A stretch of DNA of 64,000 nucleotides from Kitasatospora phosalacinea (GCF_000717185.1 NZ_JNYE01000012.1:1-64000); one strand, 5' to 3'. Numbered from the stretch's first letter, positions 32,367 to 40,830 are shown. The notes: a model not told the origin generated them from the sequence alone. Program-made: numbers and translations.

Positions 32367-33284
32367 ATGAGCGCCTCCCAGCACCCCCTCGCCGCCCTGG
32401 AGCCGCACCGCACCGTCGAGGTGCCCGGCGCAGCCCTGGCCGTCAGCCGGCACTCCGCGCCCCGCGAGGACCTGCCGCCCGCCCTGTTCGTGCACGGCCT
32501 CGGCGGATCCGCCGACAACTGGCTCGAACTCCTCGACCTGCTCGCCGGGGACGTCGACGGCGAGGCCGTCGACCTGCCCGGGTTCGGCCACTCCGCCCCG
32601 CCGCTGGACGGCAACCTCTCCGTCTCCGGGCACGTCCGCGCCGTCATCGGGTACCTGGAGGAGAGCGGCCGCGGGCCGGTGCACCTGTTCGGCAACTCGC
32701 TCGGCGGCGCGGTCGCCGTCCGGCTCGCCGCGCTCCGCCCCGACCTGGTGCGCAGCCTCACCCTGATCTCCCCGGCGCTGCCCGAGCTGCCCCCGCAGCG
32801 CACCGCCTGGTCCACCGGGCTGCTGGCCGTGCCCGGCGTCGCCGAACTGGTCCGCCGCCGCGGCCCCGCCGCCGACCCGGAGGCCGCCACCGCCGACCTG
32901 CTCGGCCTGGTCTACGCCGACCCCGCGGCCATCCCGGCCCACCGCCGGGCCCGCGCCGTCGCCGAGTACCGCCGCCGGGCCGCGCTCCCGTACGCCCTCG
33001 GCGTGCTGGCCGGGTCCGCGCGCGGGATCGTCAGCGCCTACACCGAGCGCGGCGAGCAGTCGCTGTGGCGGCAGGCCGAGCAGGTCGCCGCGCCGGTGCT
33101 GCTGGTCTACGGGCTCAAGGACAAGCTGGTCTCCTACCGCTCCGCCCGGCGGGCCTGCGCCGCGTTCCGGGACGCCCGGCTGCTGGTGCTGCCCGACTCC
33201 GGGCACGTGGCGATGCTGGAGCACCCCGAGCCGGTCGCCCGCGCGGTGCGGGAACTGCTCGCGGAGGCCGACGGCCGCCGCTGA
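32367..33284 (+). CDS. Alpha/beta-fold hydrolase
   Basis: A 305-residue alpha/beta hydrolase. LFVHGLGGSADNWLEL is the oxyanion region, HLFGNSLGGAVAVRL the nucleophile elbow (serine), LLVYGLKDKLVSYRSAR carries the candidate aspartate and LPDSGHVAMLEHPEPVAR the histidine. The lid lies between about 140 and 235. Its substrate is unknown; the divergent TetR regulator may control it. The start follows TACGAT by eight bases, suggesting a leaderless mRNA. Confidence 0.85.
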   Translation: MSASQHPLAALEPHRTVEVPGAALAVSRHSAPREDLPPALFVHGLGGSADNWLELLDLLAGDVDGEAVDLPGFGHSAPPLDGNLSVSGHVRAVIGYLEESGRGPVHLFGNSLGGAVAVRLAALRPDLVRSLTLISPALPELPPQRTAWSTGLLAVPGVAELVRRRGPAADPEAATADLLGLVYADPAAIPAHRRARAVAEYRRRAALPYALGVLAGSARGIVSAYTERGEQSLWRQAEQVAAPVLLVYGLKDKLVSYRSARRACAAFRDARLLVLPDSGHVAMLEHPEPVARAVRELLAEADGRR

Positions 33285-33313
33285 GCCGGGGCCGGAGTCG
33301 GGCCGGAACCGGG

Positions 33314-33381
33314 CCGGAGCCGGGGTCGGAACCGGGCCGGAACCGGGCCGGAGCCGGGGTCGGAACCGGGCCGGAACCGGG
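33314..33381. repeat. 34-bp direct repeat in a GC-rich tandem tract
   Basis: The unit starting CCGGAGCCGGGGTCGGAACC occurs at 33314 and 33348 without change and is built of smaller CCGGAACCGGG blocks that spread from about 33285 to 33395. It follows the hydrolase stop codon. Confidence 0.85.
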
Positions 33382-33465
33382 CGCACGCGGGGCGCACCGG
33401 GCGCGAAGGCAGAAAACGGAACGGGGACGCGCGAGGTCACGGGCGTTCACTCGATGGTGTGGCAA

Positions 33466-33498
33466 GCCGGGCCGGGCTCCTAGGGGGCTCGGCCCGGC
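33466..33498 (+). terminator. Hairpin in the spacer before the glycosyltransferase gene
   Basis: GCCGGGCC at 33466-33473 pairs with GGCCCGGC at 33491-33498. It may end the hydrolase transcript. The rest of the 377-bp spacer 33285-33661 holds the repeat tract and no gene; the promoter of the glycosyltransferase gene should lie between 33500 and 33650 but I cannot place it. Confidence 0.45.
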
Positions 33499-33661
33499 GC
33501 TCTACCGTCGTGTTGTCGGACCGAACAGGTGTGGGGGGCGAGACGGCGAGGGCGGTGACCGCGGGGAGCGGGCACCGGCCGGGCGACCGTCGAGCAACGG
33601 ACGCACTCCCCTGTGTCGTAGGGCCGTGAACCCAGTGGAAACGCTCTGCTCTGGAGGCGTC

Positions 33662-35236
33662 GTGCGCATCGCTCTGCTCACCGAGGGCACCCTCACCAAC
33701 GCGCAGCGTGGCGAAGGGGGCTGGTGCGGCCGCCTGGTCGACGGCCTGCCCGAGCACGAGTTCCGGCTCTACCGGCTGCTGCCCGCCGACCGCCCCGCCC
33801 CGCCCAGCGGCGTCCGCGGCCTGCACGGCGTCCACGAACTGCCGATGTGGGGCCGCCGCCCCGGCGGGCGCGGGCCGACCGCGCTGCGCCGCCGGGCCTA
33901 CGCCAAGGCGTACGAGGAGCTCGTCCGCGCCCTGGTGACGCCCGGCGAGCGGGCCGGGTTCGGGCCCGCGCTGTACCGGCTCGCCGAACTCGGCCGGGAG
34001 GACGAGGCGCTGCCCGCGTTCCTCTCCTCCGGCCACGCCCACCGCGCCCTGGAGCGGATCTGGCGGATGCCCGGCGCCGACACCGCCGGGGGCCAGCCGC
34101 TGGTCTGCGACGTGCTGGTCGCCGCCGACCTGCTGGAGCAGTGCCTGCGGCCGCTCTCCGCGCCCTGGTACGGCACCGGCCCGGCCGGGCTCGGCGGCGC
34201 CGACCTGTGCCACGTGGTCGGCGGCGGACCGGCCGCGCTGCCCGCGCTGGTCGCGCGCGAACTGCACGGCGTCCCGTTCGTGGTCACCGAGCACGGCCTG
34301 CACCTGCGCGAGCAGTACCGCGGCTACCGCAGCGCCCCGTACCGCTGGCCGGTGCGCGCCCTGCTGCTGTCCTTCTTCCGGCAGCTCACCGAGGAGACCT
34401 ACCGGCAGGCCGCCGTGCTCACCCCCGGCAGCGAGTACGACCGGCAGTGGCAGCAGCGCTGCGGCGGCGAGGCCGCCCGCACCCGGATCGTCCACGAGGG
34501 CACCACCGCCACCGAACGGCCCGCCGCCGGGAAGGAACCCGAGGCGCCCACCCTGGTCTGGGCCGGCGCCCTCGAACCCGGCCGCGACCCCGAACTGATG
34601 CTGCACGCCTTCGCCCGGGTCCGGGCCGAACTGCCCGCCGCCAGACTGAAGCTGTACGGCGAGGAGAGCGCCCCCGGCTACCTCGCGCACTGCACCGCCA
34701 TCGCCGGACGGCTCGGCATCGCCGACGCCGTCGAGTTCGCCGGACGGCCCCGCAGCTCGGCCGCGGCCTGGGAGTCCGGCAGCGTCGTGGTGTTCAGCGC
34801 GCTCGCCCAGCGCAGCCCCCGGCTGCTCGCCGACGCCATGCTCAGCGGACGGGCCGTGGTCTCCACCGAGGTCGGCGTCGCCCGCGAAGCGCTCGGCCCC
34901 ACCGGCCTGCTGGTGCCGCCGCGCAGCCCGCGCGCCCTCGCCGCCGCCTGCCTCGCCCTGCTCACCGACCACGAACGCCGCTCCCGGCTCGGCCTGGCCG
35001 GCCGGCTCCGGGCGCAGGAACGCTTCGCCGTGGAACCCGTGGTCGGCGCCTTCCGCGAGATCTACCTCGACCTGGTCTCCCGCTACCCGGCCTTCCCGGC
35101 CCGCCCCGGCACCCAGGCCCGCCCCTTCGCCCGCCCCGCCGAGTACTGGGTCTCCGGCGGCACCACCCCGCCGCAGTCGGCGCCCGCCGAGAAGGCGCCG
35201 CGCGCGGCGGGGCCCGCCCTCGCGGAGGCGCTGTGA
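33662..35236 (+). CDS. PelF-like (DUF3492) family 4 glycosyltransferase
   Basis: A 524-residue GT-B glycosyltransferase. The first 250 residues match the DUF3492/PelF N-domain: VRIALLTEGTLTNAQRGEGG at the start, CHVVGGGPAALPALVARELHG and FVVTEHGLHLREQYR. The GT4 C-domain follows: TLVWAGALEPGRDPELMLHAFARV, KLYGEES, DAVEFAGRP, and LLADAMLSGRAVVSTEVGVAREALGPTGLLVPP. Where GT4 enzymes usually have the first glutamate of EX7E, this one reads SALAQRSPRLLADAM, so that residue is lost. PelF uses UDP-sugars for exopolysaccharide. GTG has GGAGG four bases upstream, and the stop overlaps the next start (GTGA). Confidence 0.82.
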   Translation: MRIALLTEGTLTNAQRGEGGWCGRLVDGLPEHEFRLYRLLPADRPAPPSGVRGLHGVHELPMWGRRPGGRGPTALRRRAYAKAYEELVRALVTPGERAGFGPALYRLAELGREDEALPAFLSSGHAHRALERIWRMPGADTAGGQPLVCDVLVAADLLEQCLRPLSAPWYGTGPAGLGGADLCHVVGGGPAALPALVARELHGVPFVVTEHGLHLREQYRGYRSAPYRWPVRALLLSFFRQLTEETYRQAAVLTPGSEYDRQWQQRCGGEAARTRIVHEGTTATERPAAGKEPEAPTLVWAGALEPGRDPELMLHAFARVRAELPAARLKLYGEESAPGYLAHCTAIAGRLGIADAVEFAGRPRSSAAAWESGSVVVFSALAQRSPRLLADAMLSGRAVVSTEVGVAREALGPTGLLVPPRSPRALAAACLALLTDHERRSRLGLAGRLRAQERFAVEPVVGAFREIYLDLVSRYPAFPARPGTQARPFARPAEYWVSGGTTPPQSAPAEKAPRAAGPALAEAL

Positions 35237-36258
35237 CCAGCGCCCCCGCCGACCCCGTCCGCGAACTCCTCGACAGCAACCGGGCCCTGTGCGAACAGGC
35301 GGTCGACCCGCTGGAGATCGCCGCCGCCCTGGAGGACTCCGGCCTGGCCACCGACGGCGCCGACCGCTACCGGCACGCCGACGTCTTCGGCCTCGCCGAG
35401 GAGCTGTACGCCCGCGTCCCCCGCCGCCCGCCCACCCGCGAACCCCTGCCGCCCGCCGCACCCCTCCGCACCCTCCCGCTCGCCGCCCTCCGCACCGCCA
35501 CCGCCCACCTGCTGCCGCTGCTCCCCGCCGCCACCCTCGGCGGCCTGCCCGGCGGGACGCTCGCCGTCCTGCTCGGCGCGGGCGCGGGCGTCCTGACCGG
35601 ACGGCGGCCGGACGGGGCGGTGGGCGGGGTGCCGGACGGGGAAGCGGGCGGGGCGCCGGACGGGGCGGTGGACGGGTGGGGGGCGGAGCAGCGGGAACCG
35701 GCACCGGCGCCTGCCCGGCGGACCGTCCCGTGGGCCGCGCTCGGCCAGGGCGCGGGCACCGGCCTGCTGCTGGCGCTCCTCGCCGCCGCCGCACCCCGCG
35801 CCGCGCTCGCCGCCGCGCTCGGCGCGGCCACCGCCGGATGGGCGGCCGCCTGGCTGCGCCGGTTCGGTCAACGACAGGGCGGGGCCGCCACGCTGGGGGA
35901 GTACCGCTCCCGGCTGCGGTTCGCGCTGCCGCTGGCCGTGCTGGCGCAACTCGCCGCCCTCGCCGGGACCGGCTGGGCCGTCGCCGGTGGCACCCCGGCC
36001 ACCGGGTGGGCCGCGCTCCTGCTGCTCGGCACCCTGCCGCTGCTCGCCACCGCCGCCCGCGACGCCGGACGTCCGACCGCAGCCGCGGCCGCCGTCCTCA
36101 CCGCCGCAACCGGCGCCGCCCTCCTCGCCCTCCCCGGTCCCGCCCACTGGCTCGGCGCCTCCCCGACCGGCGGCCTCTCCGCCGCCGCCCTCGGCCCCGC
36201 CCTCCTCCTGGCCGGCACCACCTGGCCGCCCTCCACGGGGCCCGGGGCGTACCGATGA
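35233..36258 (+). CDS. Membrane protein coupled to the glycosyltransferase
   Basis: A 341-residue protein. The N-terminal 70 residues are soluble (VRELLDSNRALCEQAVDPLEIAAALEDSG, then DRYRHADVFGLAEELYARVPR), a motif I associate with streptomycete membrane proteins beside DUF3492 transferases. Six to eight hydrophobic stretches follow, broken by a glycine/aspartate-rich loop (GAVGGVPDGEAGGAPDGAVDG) near residue 125. Only part of a PelG-like exporter could be present: it is shorter than PelG (about 450 residues). It overlaps the glycosyltransferase gene by four bases and so is translationally coupled to it. Confidence 0.65.
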   Translation: MTSAPADPVRELLDSNRALCEQAVDPLEIAAALEDSGLATDGADRYRHADVFGLAEELYARVPRRPPTREPLPPAAPLRTLPLAALRTATAHLLPLLPAATLGGLPGGTLAVLLGAGAGVLTGRRPDGAVGGVPDGEAGGAPDGAVDGWGAEQREPAPAPARRTVPWAALGQGAGTGLLLALLAAAAPRAALAAALGAATAGWAAAWLRRFGQRQGGAATLGEYRSRLRFALPLAVLAQLAALAGTGWAVAGGTPATGWAALLLLGTLPLLATAARDAGRPTAAAAAVLTAATGAALLALPGPAHWLGASPTGGLSAAALGPALLLAGTTWPPSTGPGAYR

Positions 36259-36381
36259 GAGCGGTTCCGGCAACGGGCGGCGGAACGACGGCGCCGACAG
36301 CAGCGGGCCCGCGGGCCACCCCCGCCCGGGCGCGCGCCGCGCCGGCGCGGGGCTCCGCCCGCGGGAGTGCCGGTGTGGGCC

Positions 36382-36600
36382 GGGGCTGGTGGGCGGTTGC
36401 GCGGTGCGGGGTTCCGGCTGCGCCGGGCTCCGGCTGTGGGGCTGTCGGCTGTGCCGGGCTGGTGCGGGGGTTCGCTCGGGAGGGCGGCCGTCGGGGGCGG
36501 GGCTGGTGGGCGGTCTCGTGCTGCGGGGTTCCGGCTGCGCGGGGCTCCGGCTGTGGGGCTGTTGGCGGTGCGGGGCTTCGTCCGCGAGGGCGTCGGGATT
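36382..36600. repeat. 117-bp imperfect direct repeat between genes
   Basis: The segment from 36382 (GGGGCTGGTGGGCGGT) recurs from 36499 with about 80-85 percent identity by eye. The period, 117 bp, is 39 codons, and the reverse strand is open through both copies, but codon use does not look coding in any frame. The whole 421-bp spacer 36259-36679 shows no gene I can support; it lies where relatives carry additional genes of this locus. Confidence 0.7.
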
Positions 36601-36679
36601 CCGGGGCGGCGGCCCGGGGTGTTGGTCAGATTCGGTTTCGTCCGGCGGGTGCCGGGCCTGAGGGAAGGACTGGGACCCG

Positions 36680-37624
36680 ATGAGGGTGCTGCTGCTGGGG
36701 GCCGACGGGTTCATCGGTCGGCGGGTGGCCGATCGGCTGCTGGCGGAGGAGGGACTCCAGGTGACGGTGCTGGGGCGGGGGGACTCCGCGGACATCCGGT
36801 TCGACCTGGCCGCGGGGAGTCCGGGGGCGCTGGCCCGGTTCCTGGACGCGGTGGCCGCGCAGGTGGTGATCAACTGCGCGGGGGCCACGTACGGGACGTC
36901 GCGGACGCTGATCCGGTCCAACACGCTCGCGGTGGCGACGGTCTGCGAGGCGATCCGGCGCAGTCGGGAGCCCGCGCGGCTGGTGCACGTGGGGTCGGCG
37001 GCCGAGTACGGGCCCGCGCAGCCCGGGGGGCCGATCCCGGAGAGCGCGGAGCCGCGGCCGGTGGGCCCGTACGGGGTGTCGAAGCTGGCGGGCACCGAGC
37101 TGGTGCTGAACTCGGGGCTGGACGCGCTGGTGCTGCGGGTGTTCGACGTGGTGGGGCCGGGGGCGCCGACGGCCTCGCTGTTCGGGCGGCTGGCGGAGGG
37201 GCTGCGGCGGGCGCTGGAGCAGGACGAGGGCCAGGTCCGGATGCCCGACCTGTCCGGCTACCGGGACTTCGTGGACGTCCGGGACGTGGCGCGGGCGATC
37301 CAGGCGGCGGCGGTCTCGGCCGCCACCGGGGTGATCAACATCGGCTCCGGCCACGCCGTCCGGGCCCGGGACGCGGCGCACCTGCTGGTGCGGGCGTCCG
37401 GTTTCGAGGGCACCGTCAGCGAGGACGCCCGGCAGGTGGTGCTGCCCGCGCAGCAGGCGGGCGCGGAGGGGCTGCGGGCGGTGGAGGCGCGGGCGGTGGT
37501 CGAGCCGGTGCAGTGGCGGCAGGCGGACGTCCGGACCGCCCGGGACCGTCTCGGATGGCGGACGCAGGTGCCGCTGGAGGAGTCGCTCGGGGACGTCTGG
37601 CTGGAGACCGCCTGCCGGGTGTGA
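36680..37624 (+). CDS. NAD-dependent epimerase/dehydratase family protein
   Basis: A 314-residue extended short-chain dehydrogenase. The nucleotide motif is VLLLGADGFIGRRVADRL (GXXGXXG), the catalytic pair is YGVSK near residue 135, the serine lies in HVGSAAEYGP, and RDFVDVRDVARAIQAA with INIGSGHAV is the usual nucleotide-sugar binding part. It should act on a nucleotide sugar, plausibly feeding the glycosyltransferase encoded 1.4 kb upstream on the same strand. AAGGA about eleven bases before the ATG is a weak ribosome site. Confidence 0.85.
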   Translation: MRVLLLGADGFIGRRVADRLLAEEGLQVTVLGRGDSADIRFDLAAGSPGALARFLDAVAAQVVINCAGATYGTSRTLIRSNTLAVATVCEAIRRSREPARLVHVGSAAEYGPAQPGGPIPESAEPRPVGPYGVSKLAGTELVLNSGLDALVLRVFDVVGPGAPTASLFGRLAEGLRRALEQDEGQVRMPDLSGYRDFVDVRDVARAIQAAAVSAATGVINIGSGHAVRARDAAHLLVRASGFEGTVSEDARQVVLPAQQAGAEGLRAVEARAVVEPVQWRQADVRTARDRLGWRTQVPLEESLGDVWLETACRV

Positions 37625-37718
37625 TCCAGAACGGCCGGGCCTGACCAGGGGGTTGGCCCGGGGAGCCGAGGTCTCGGCATCCGGTGTCGGGCATCTCACC
37701 CACTGGACCCGCTGTCTT

Positions 37719-37746
37719 GGAATACCCCGGGCACGTGACACTGTTG
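37719..37746 (+). promoter_or_regulatory. Possible SigR-type promoter of moeZ
   Basis: GGAAT (37719-37723), 19 bases, then GTTG (37743-37746). The SigR consensus is GGAAT-N18-GTT, so spacing is one base long. The moeZ start is 39 bp downstream. I recall the moeB-like gene of Streptomyces coelicolor as a SigR target, which supports the reading. Confidence 0.45.
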
Positions 37747-37784
37747 GCGTAGTCGAACAGAACCTGACGACCATCGGAGTCCCC

Positions 37785-38963
37785 GTGTCGCTGCCACCCC
37801 TGGTCGAGCCCGCCGCCGAGCTCACCGTCGAAGAGGTCCGCCGGTACTCCCGCCACCTGATCATCCCCGACGTGGGCATGGACGGGCAGAAGCGGCTGAA
37901 GAACGCCAAGGTGCTGTGCGTCGGCGCCGGTGGCCTCGGGTCCCCGGCCCTGATGTACATGGCCGCCGCCGGTGTCGGCACGCTCGGCATCGTCGAGTTC
38001 GACACCGTCGACGAGTCGAACCTGCAGCGCCAGATCATCCACGGCCAGTCCGACATCGGCCGGTCCAAGGCGGAGTCCGCGCGCGACTCGGTCAAGGAGA
38101 TCAACCCGCTGGTCGAGGTGGTCCTGCACGAGGAGCGCCTGGACAACGACAACGTGATGGAGATCTTCTCCGGCTACGACCTGATCGTCGACGGCACCGA
38201 CAACTTCGCCACCCGGTACCTGGTGAACGACGCCGCGGTGCTGCTCGGCAAGCCGTACGTGTGGGGTTCGATCTACCGCTTCGACGGCCAGGCCAGCGTG
38301 TTCTGGGCCGAGCACGGCCCCTGCTACCGCTGCCTCTACCCGGAGGCCCCGCCGCCGGGCATGGTCCCGTCCTGCGCCGAGGGCGGCGTGCTGGGCGTGC
38401 TGTGCGCCTCGATCGGCTCGATCCAGGTCAACGAGGCCATCAAGCTGCTGGCCGGCATCGGCGAGCCGCTGGTCGGCCGACTGATGATCTACGACGCCCT
38501 GGAGATGCAGTACCGCTCGGTGAAGGTCCGCAAGGACCCGAACTGCGCCGTCTGCGGCGAGAACCCGACGGTCACCGAGCTGATCGACTACGAGTCCTTC
38601 TGCGGCGTCGTCTCGGAGGAGGCCTCCGCGGCCGCGGTCGGCTCCACGATCACCTCCAAGCAGCTCAAGGAGTGGATCGACAACGGCGAGGCGATCGACA
38701 TCATCGACGTCCGCGAGGTCAACGAGTACGAGATCGTCTCGATCCCGGGCGCCCGCCTGATCCCGAAGAACGAGTTCCTGATGGGCAACGCCCTCCAGGA
38801 CCTGCCGCAGGACAAGCGCATCGTGCTGCACTGCAAGACCGGCGTGCGCTCCGCCGAGGTCCTCGCGGTCCTCAAGTCCGCGGGCTTCGCGGACGCGGTG
38901 CACCTGGGCGGCGGCGTGATCGGCTGGGTCAACCAGATCGAGCCGGAGAAGCCCGTCTACTGA
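37785..38963 (+). CDS. moeZ: Adenylyltransferase/sulfurtransferase MoeZ
   Basis: A 392-residue E1-like enzyme with C-terminal rhodanese domain. VLCVGAGGLGSPALMYMAAAGVG is the nucleotide-binding loop; the adenylation domain has the zinc cysteines YRCLYPE and CAVCGENP. The rhodanese domain (about 290-392) has IDVREVNEYEIVSIPGA and the active-site loop HCKTGVRS with its persulfide cysteine. It activates and sulfurates small ubiquitin-like carriers (CysO, ThiS, MoaD-like) for cysteine, thiamine and molybdopterin. GTG 37785 has GGAGT just upstream and gives the family start SLPPLVEPAAELTVEEVRRYSRH. A bidirectional terminator follows. Confidence 0.93.
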   Translation: MSLPPLVEPAAELTVEEVRRYSRHLIIPDVGMDGQKRLKNAKVLCVGAGGLGSPALMYMAAAGVGTLGIVEFDTVDESNLQRQIIHGQSDIGRSKAESARDSVKEINPLVEVVLHEERLDNDNVMEIFSGYDLIVDGTDNFATRYLVNDAAVLLGKPYVWGSIYRFDGQASVFWAEHGPCYRCLYPEAPPPGMVPSCAEGGVLGVLCASIGSIQVNEAIKLLAGIGEPLVGRLMIYDALEMQYRSVKVRKDPNCAVCGENPTVTELIDYESFCGVVSEEASAAAVGSTITSKQLKEWIDNGEAIDIIDVREVNEYEIVSIPGARLIPKNEFLMGNALQDLPQDKRIVLHCKTGVRSAEVLAVLKSAGFADAVHLGGGVIGWVNQIEPEKPVY

Positions 38964-38978
38964 CGGACGCGTGCGGCC

Positions 38979-39018
38979 GAGACCGCCCGGTCGGGGAGTC
39001 CCCCGGCCGGGCGGTCTC
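38979..39018. terminator. Bidirectional terminator between moeZ and a TetR gene
   Basis: GAGACCGCCCGG at 38979-38990 pairs with 39007-39018; the loop itself contains a GGGGA/TCCCC stem. It lies between converging genes. Confidence 0.8.
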
Positions 39019-39031
39019 GTGCGTTCAGGGG

Positions 39032-39082
39032 GCGGTCAGGCCGGGCGGGCGGTCAGGCCGGGCGAGCGGTCAGGCCGAGCAG
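39032..39082. repeat. Three 17-bp copies at the 3' end of the TetR gene
   Basis: GCGGTCAGG occurs at 39032, 39049 and 39066 within near-identical 17-bp units; the second copy contains the stop codon of the TetR gene. Copy one lies outside the gene, copies two and three at its end. Confidence 0.7.
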
Positions 39083-39763
39083 GGTGCCGGTGCGGTGCAT
39101 CAGGTGGTCGAAGTACGCCGCCGGGTCGGTGGTGAATCGGCCGAGGGTGCCGAACACCTCCAGGGCGAGCGCGCCCAGCAGGTCGCTCCAGGCGGCCAGC
39201 GCGGAGACCACCAGGTGGTCGGGCGCGTCGGGGGGCATCCGGTCCAGCAGCGGGGCGAGCGCGGCCCGGGCCGCGGCGGGGACGGCCGGGTCGCCGAGCG
39301 GGCGGTAGGCGCCCGCGGCGGCGGCCTCCTGGAAGAGTCGGCCGATCAGCAGCGGCAGCCGCCTGCCGGGCCCGGTGGTGTCCTCGGGGGCGGTGTAGCC
39401 GGGCACGGGGGAGCCGTGGACCAGTGCGAACTCGTGCGGGTGGGCCACCGCCCAGCCGCGGACGGCCCGGCAGACGGCCAGCCAGCGGCCCGCGTGGTCG
39501 GTGCCGTCGAACGGGTCCGCGGCGGCGTCCGCGGCGTCGCCCAGTGCGTCGTAGGCGTCCGCGATCAGCGCGGTCAGCAGGGCGTCCCGGCCCGGGTAGT
39601 AGCGGTACAGCGCGGAGGCGGAGACCAGGCCCACCTCCTTGGCCAGCGTGCGCATGGAGAGCCCGGCGGGCCCGTGCTCGGCGAGCTGGCGGCGGGCGGC
39701 GTCCTTGATCTCGCGGGTGAACTCGGCGCGGACCCGCTCGCGGGGGGTGGGGGCCTTCGGCAT
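39053..39763 (-). CDS. TetR/AcrR-family regulator of the divergent epimerase gene
   Basis: 236 residues. The HTH (about 8-55) reads VRAEFTREIKDAARRQLAEHGPAGLSMRTLAKEVGLVSASALYRYYPGRDALLTALIADAY, and the C-terminal domain belongs to the TetR_C_13-like group with LAVCRAVRGWAVAHPHEFALVHGSPVPGY. ATG 39763 has GGGAGG nine bases upstream; the ATG at 39772 overlaps that box. Clear palindromic sites GAGAACAC(T/C)GTTCT lie between it and the divergent epimerase gene, so it very probably represses both. Confidence 0.88.
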   Translation of the reverse strand: MPKAPTPRERVRAEFTREIKDAARRQLAEHGPAGLSMRTLAKEVGLVSASALYRYYPGRDALLTALIADAYDALGDAADAAADPFDGTDHAGRWLAVCRAVRGWAVAHPHEFALVHGSPVPGYTAPEDTTGPGRRLPLLIGRLFQEAAAAGAYRPLGDPAVPAAARAALAPLLDRMPPDAPDHLVVSALAAWSDLLGALALEVFGTLGRFTTDPAAYFDHLMHRTGTLLGLTARPA

Positions 39764-39813
39764 GCCGGTCATCCTCCCAGCGGGCGAGAACGGGCGCAAC
39801 ATTCGGGTACGTC

Positions 39814-39892
39814 GTTCTCGGTCGAGAACACTGTTCTTGACAGTGGTCCGGCGGCTGCGCCAGGCTGGGGAGCGAGCGAGAACACCGTTCTC
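39814..39892. promoter_or_regulatory. TetR operators and promoter in divergent spacer
   Basis: Two 15-bp palindromes share one pattern: GAGAAC-ACT-GTTCTT at 39824-39838 and GAGAAC-ACC-GTTCTC at 39878-39892. A further GTTCTC half-site at 39814-39819 pairs with the first GAGAAC, and another GAGAAC lies at 39786. A plus-strand promoter, TTGACA (39837-39842), 18 bases, CAGGCT (39861-39866), is framed by the two operators, so binding would block polymerase and its start region. Confidence 0.8.
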
Positions 39893-39918
39893 CCGGACTC
39901 CGAGCGGAGCGTTCCCCC

Positions 39919-40830
39919 ATGAGCAAGCACCTGGTCGTCGGCGCCGGACCGGTCGGCTCCACCACCGCCCGGCTCCTCGCCGAGCGCGGCGAGGAGGTCG
40001 TGGTCGTCACCCGCACCGCCGCCGCCACCCACCCGCTCGACGGCGTCCGCCGCCTGCACCTGGACGCCGCCGACACCGACGCGCTCAGCGCCGCCGCGGC
40101 GGGCGCGGCCGCGGTCTACAACTGCGCCAACCCGCCCTACCACCGCTGGGCCGAGGTCTGGCCGCCGCTCGCCGCGTCCCTGCTGACCGCCGCCGAACGC
40201 ACCGGCGCCGTGCTCGCCACCGTCTCCAACCTGTACGGCTACGGCGCGGTGGACGGCCCGATGCGCCCCGACAGCCCGCTGCGGCCCAACTCGGTGAAGG
40301 GCGGGGTCCGCGCCGCGATGTGGCGCGAGGCGCTGGCCGCGCACCGGGCCGGGCGCGTCCGGGCCACCGAGGTGCGCGGCTCCGACTACCTCGGCCCGGG
40401 CGTCACCGGCGTCTTCGACGGACGGGCCCTCGGCCGCGCGCTGGCCGGCCGCACCGTCCAGGTCATCGGCGACCCCGACGCCCCGCACAGCTGGACCGCC
40501 CCCGAGGACACCGCCCGGCTGCTGGTCACCGCCGCCACCGAGGGGCGCGCCTGGGGGTGCGCCTGGCACGTCCCCAGCAACCCGCCGCGCAGCCAGCGGC
40601 AGGTCGTCGCCGACCTCTGCGCGGTCGCGGGGCGGCCCGCCCCGAAGGTCACCGCGATCCCGCGGCCGGTGCTGGCCCTGCTCGGCCTGGTCAACCCGAC
40701 CGTCCGGGCCGTCCGCGAGACGGCGTACCAGTTCGAGCGGCCCTTCGTCATCGACGACACCGCGACCCGGGAGGCGTTCGGGCTGGCGCCGGTGGAGTGG
40801 GAGCGGATCGTTGCGGACCTGCTGCCGTAG
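39919..40830 (+). CDS. NAD-dependent epimerase/dehydratase family protein (atypical SDR)
   Basis: A 303-residue Rossmann protein: HLVVGAGPVGSTTARLLAERGEEVVVVTR at the N-terminus binds NAD(P). The body resembles atypical SDRs (AVYNCANPPYHRWAEVWPPLAASLL, VSNLYGYGAVDGPMRPDSPLRPNSVKG, RGSDYLGPGV). The canonical YxxxK pair is not visible; a tyrosine in NLYGYG is the nearest, so its activity is uncertain (dehydratase, epimerase or reductase). It is divergent from and likely controlled by the TetR regulator, whose ligand may be its substrate. GGAG ten bases before the ATG is a weak ribosome site. Confidence 0.8.
   Translation: MSKHLVVGAGPVGSTTARLLAERGEEVVVVTRTAAATHPLDGVRRLHLDAADTDALSAAAAGAAAVYNCANPPYHRWAEVWPPLAASLLTAAERTGAVLATVSNLYGYGAVDGPMRPDSPLRPNSVKGGVRAAMWREALAAHRAGRVRATEVRGSDYLGPGVTGVFDGRALGRALAGRTVQVIGDPDAPHSWTAPEDTARLLVTAATEGRAWGCAWHVPSNPPRSQRQVVADLCAVAGRPAPKVTAIPRPVLALLGLVNPTVRAVRETAYQFERPFVIDDTATREAFGLAPVEWERIVADLLP

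Noticed and set aside
36367..37644. Plus-strand glycine-rich frame through the repeat spacer and the epimerase
   Set aside because: Composition is repeat-driven and it overlaps the well-supported epimerase gene in another frame.
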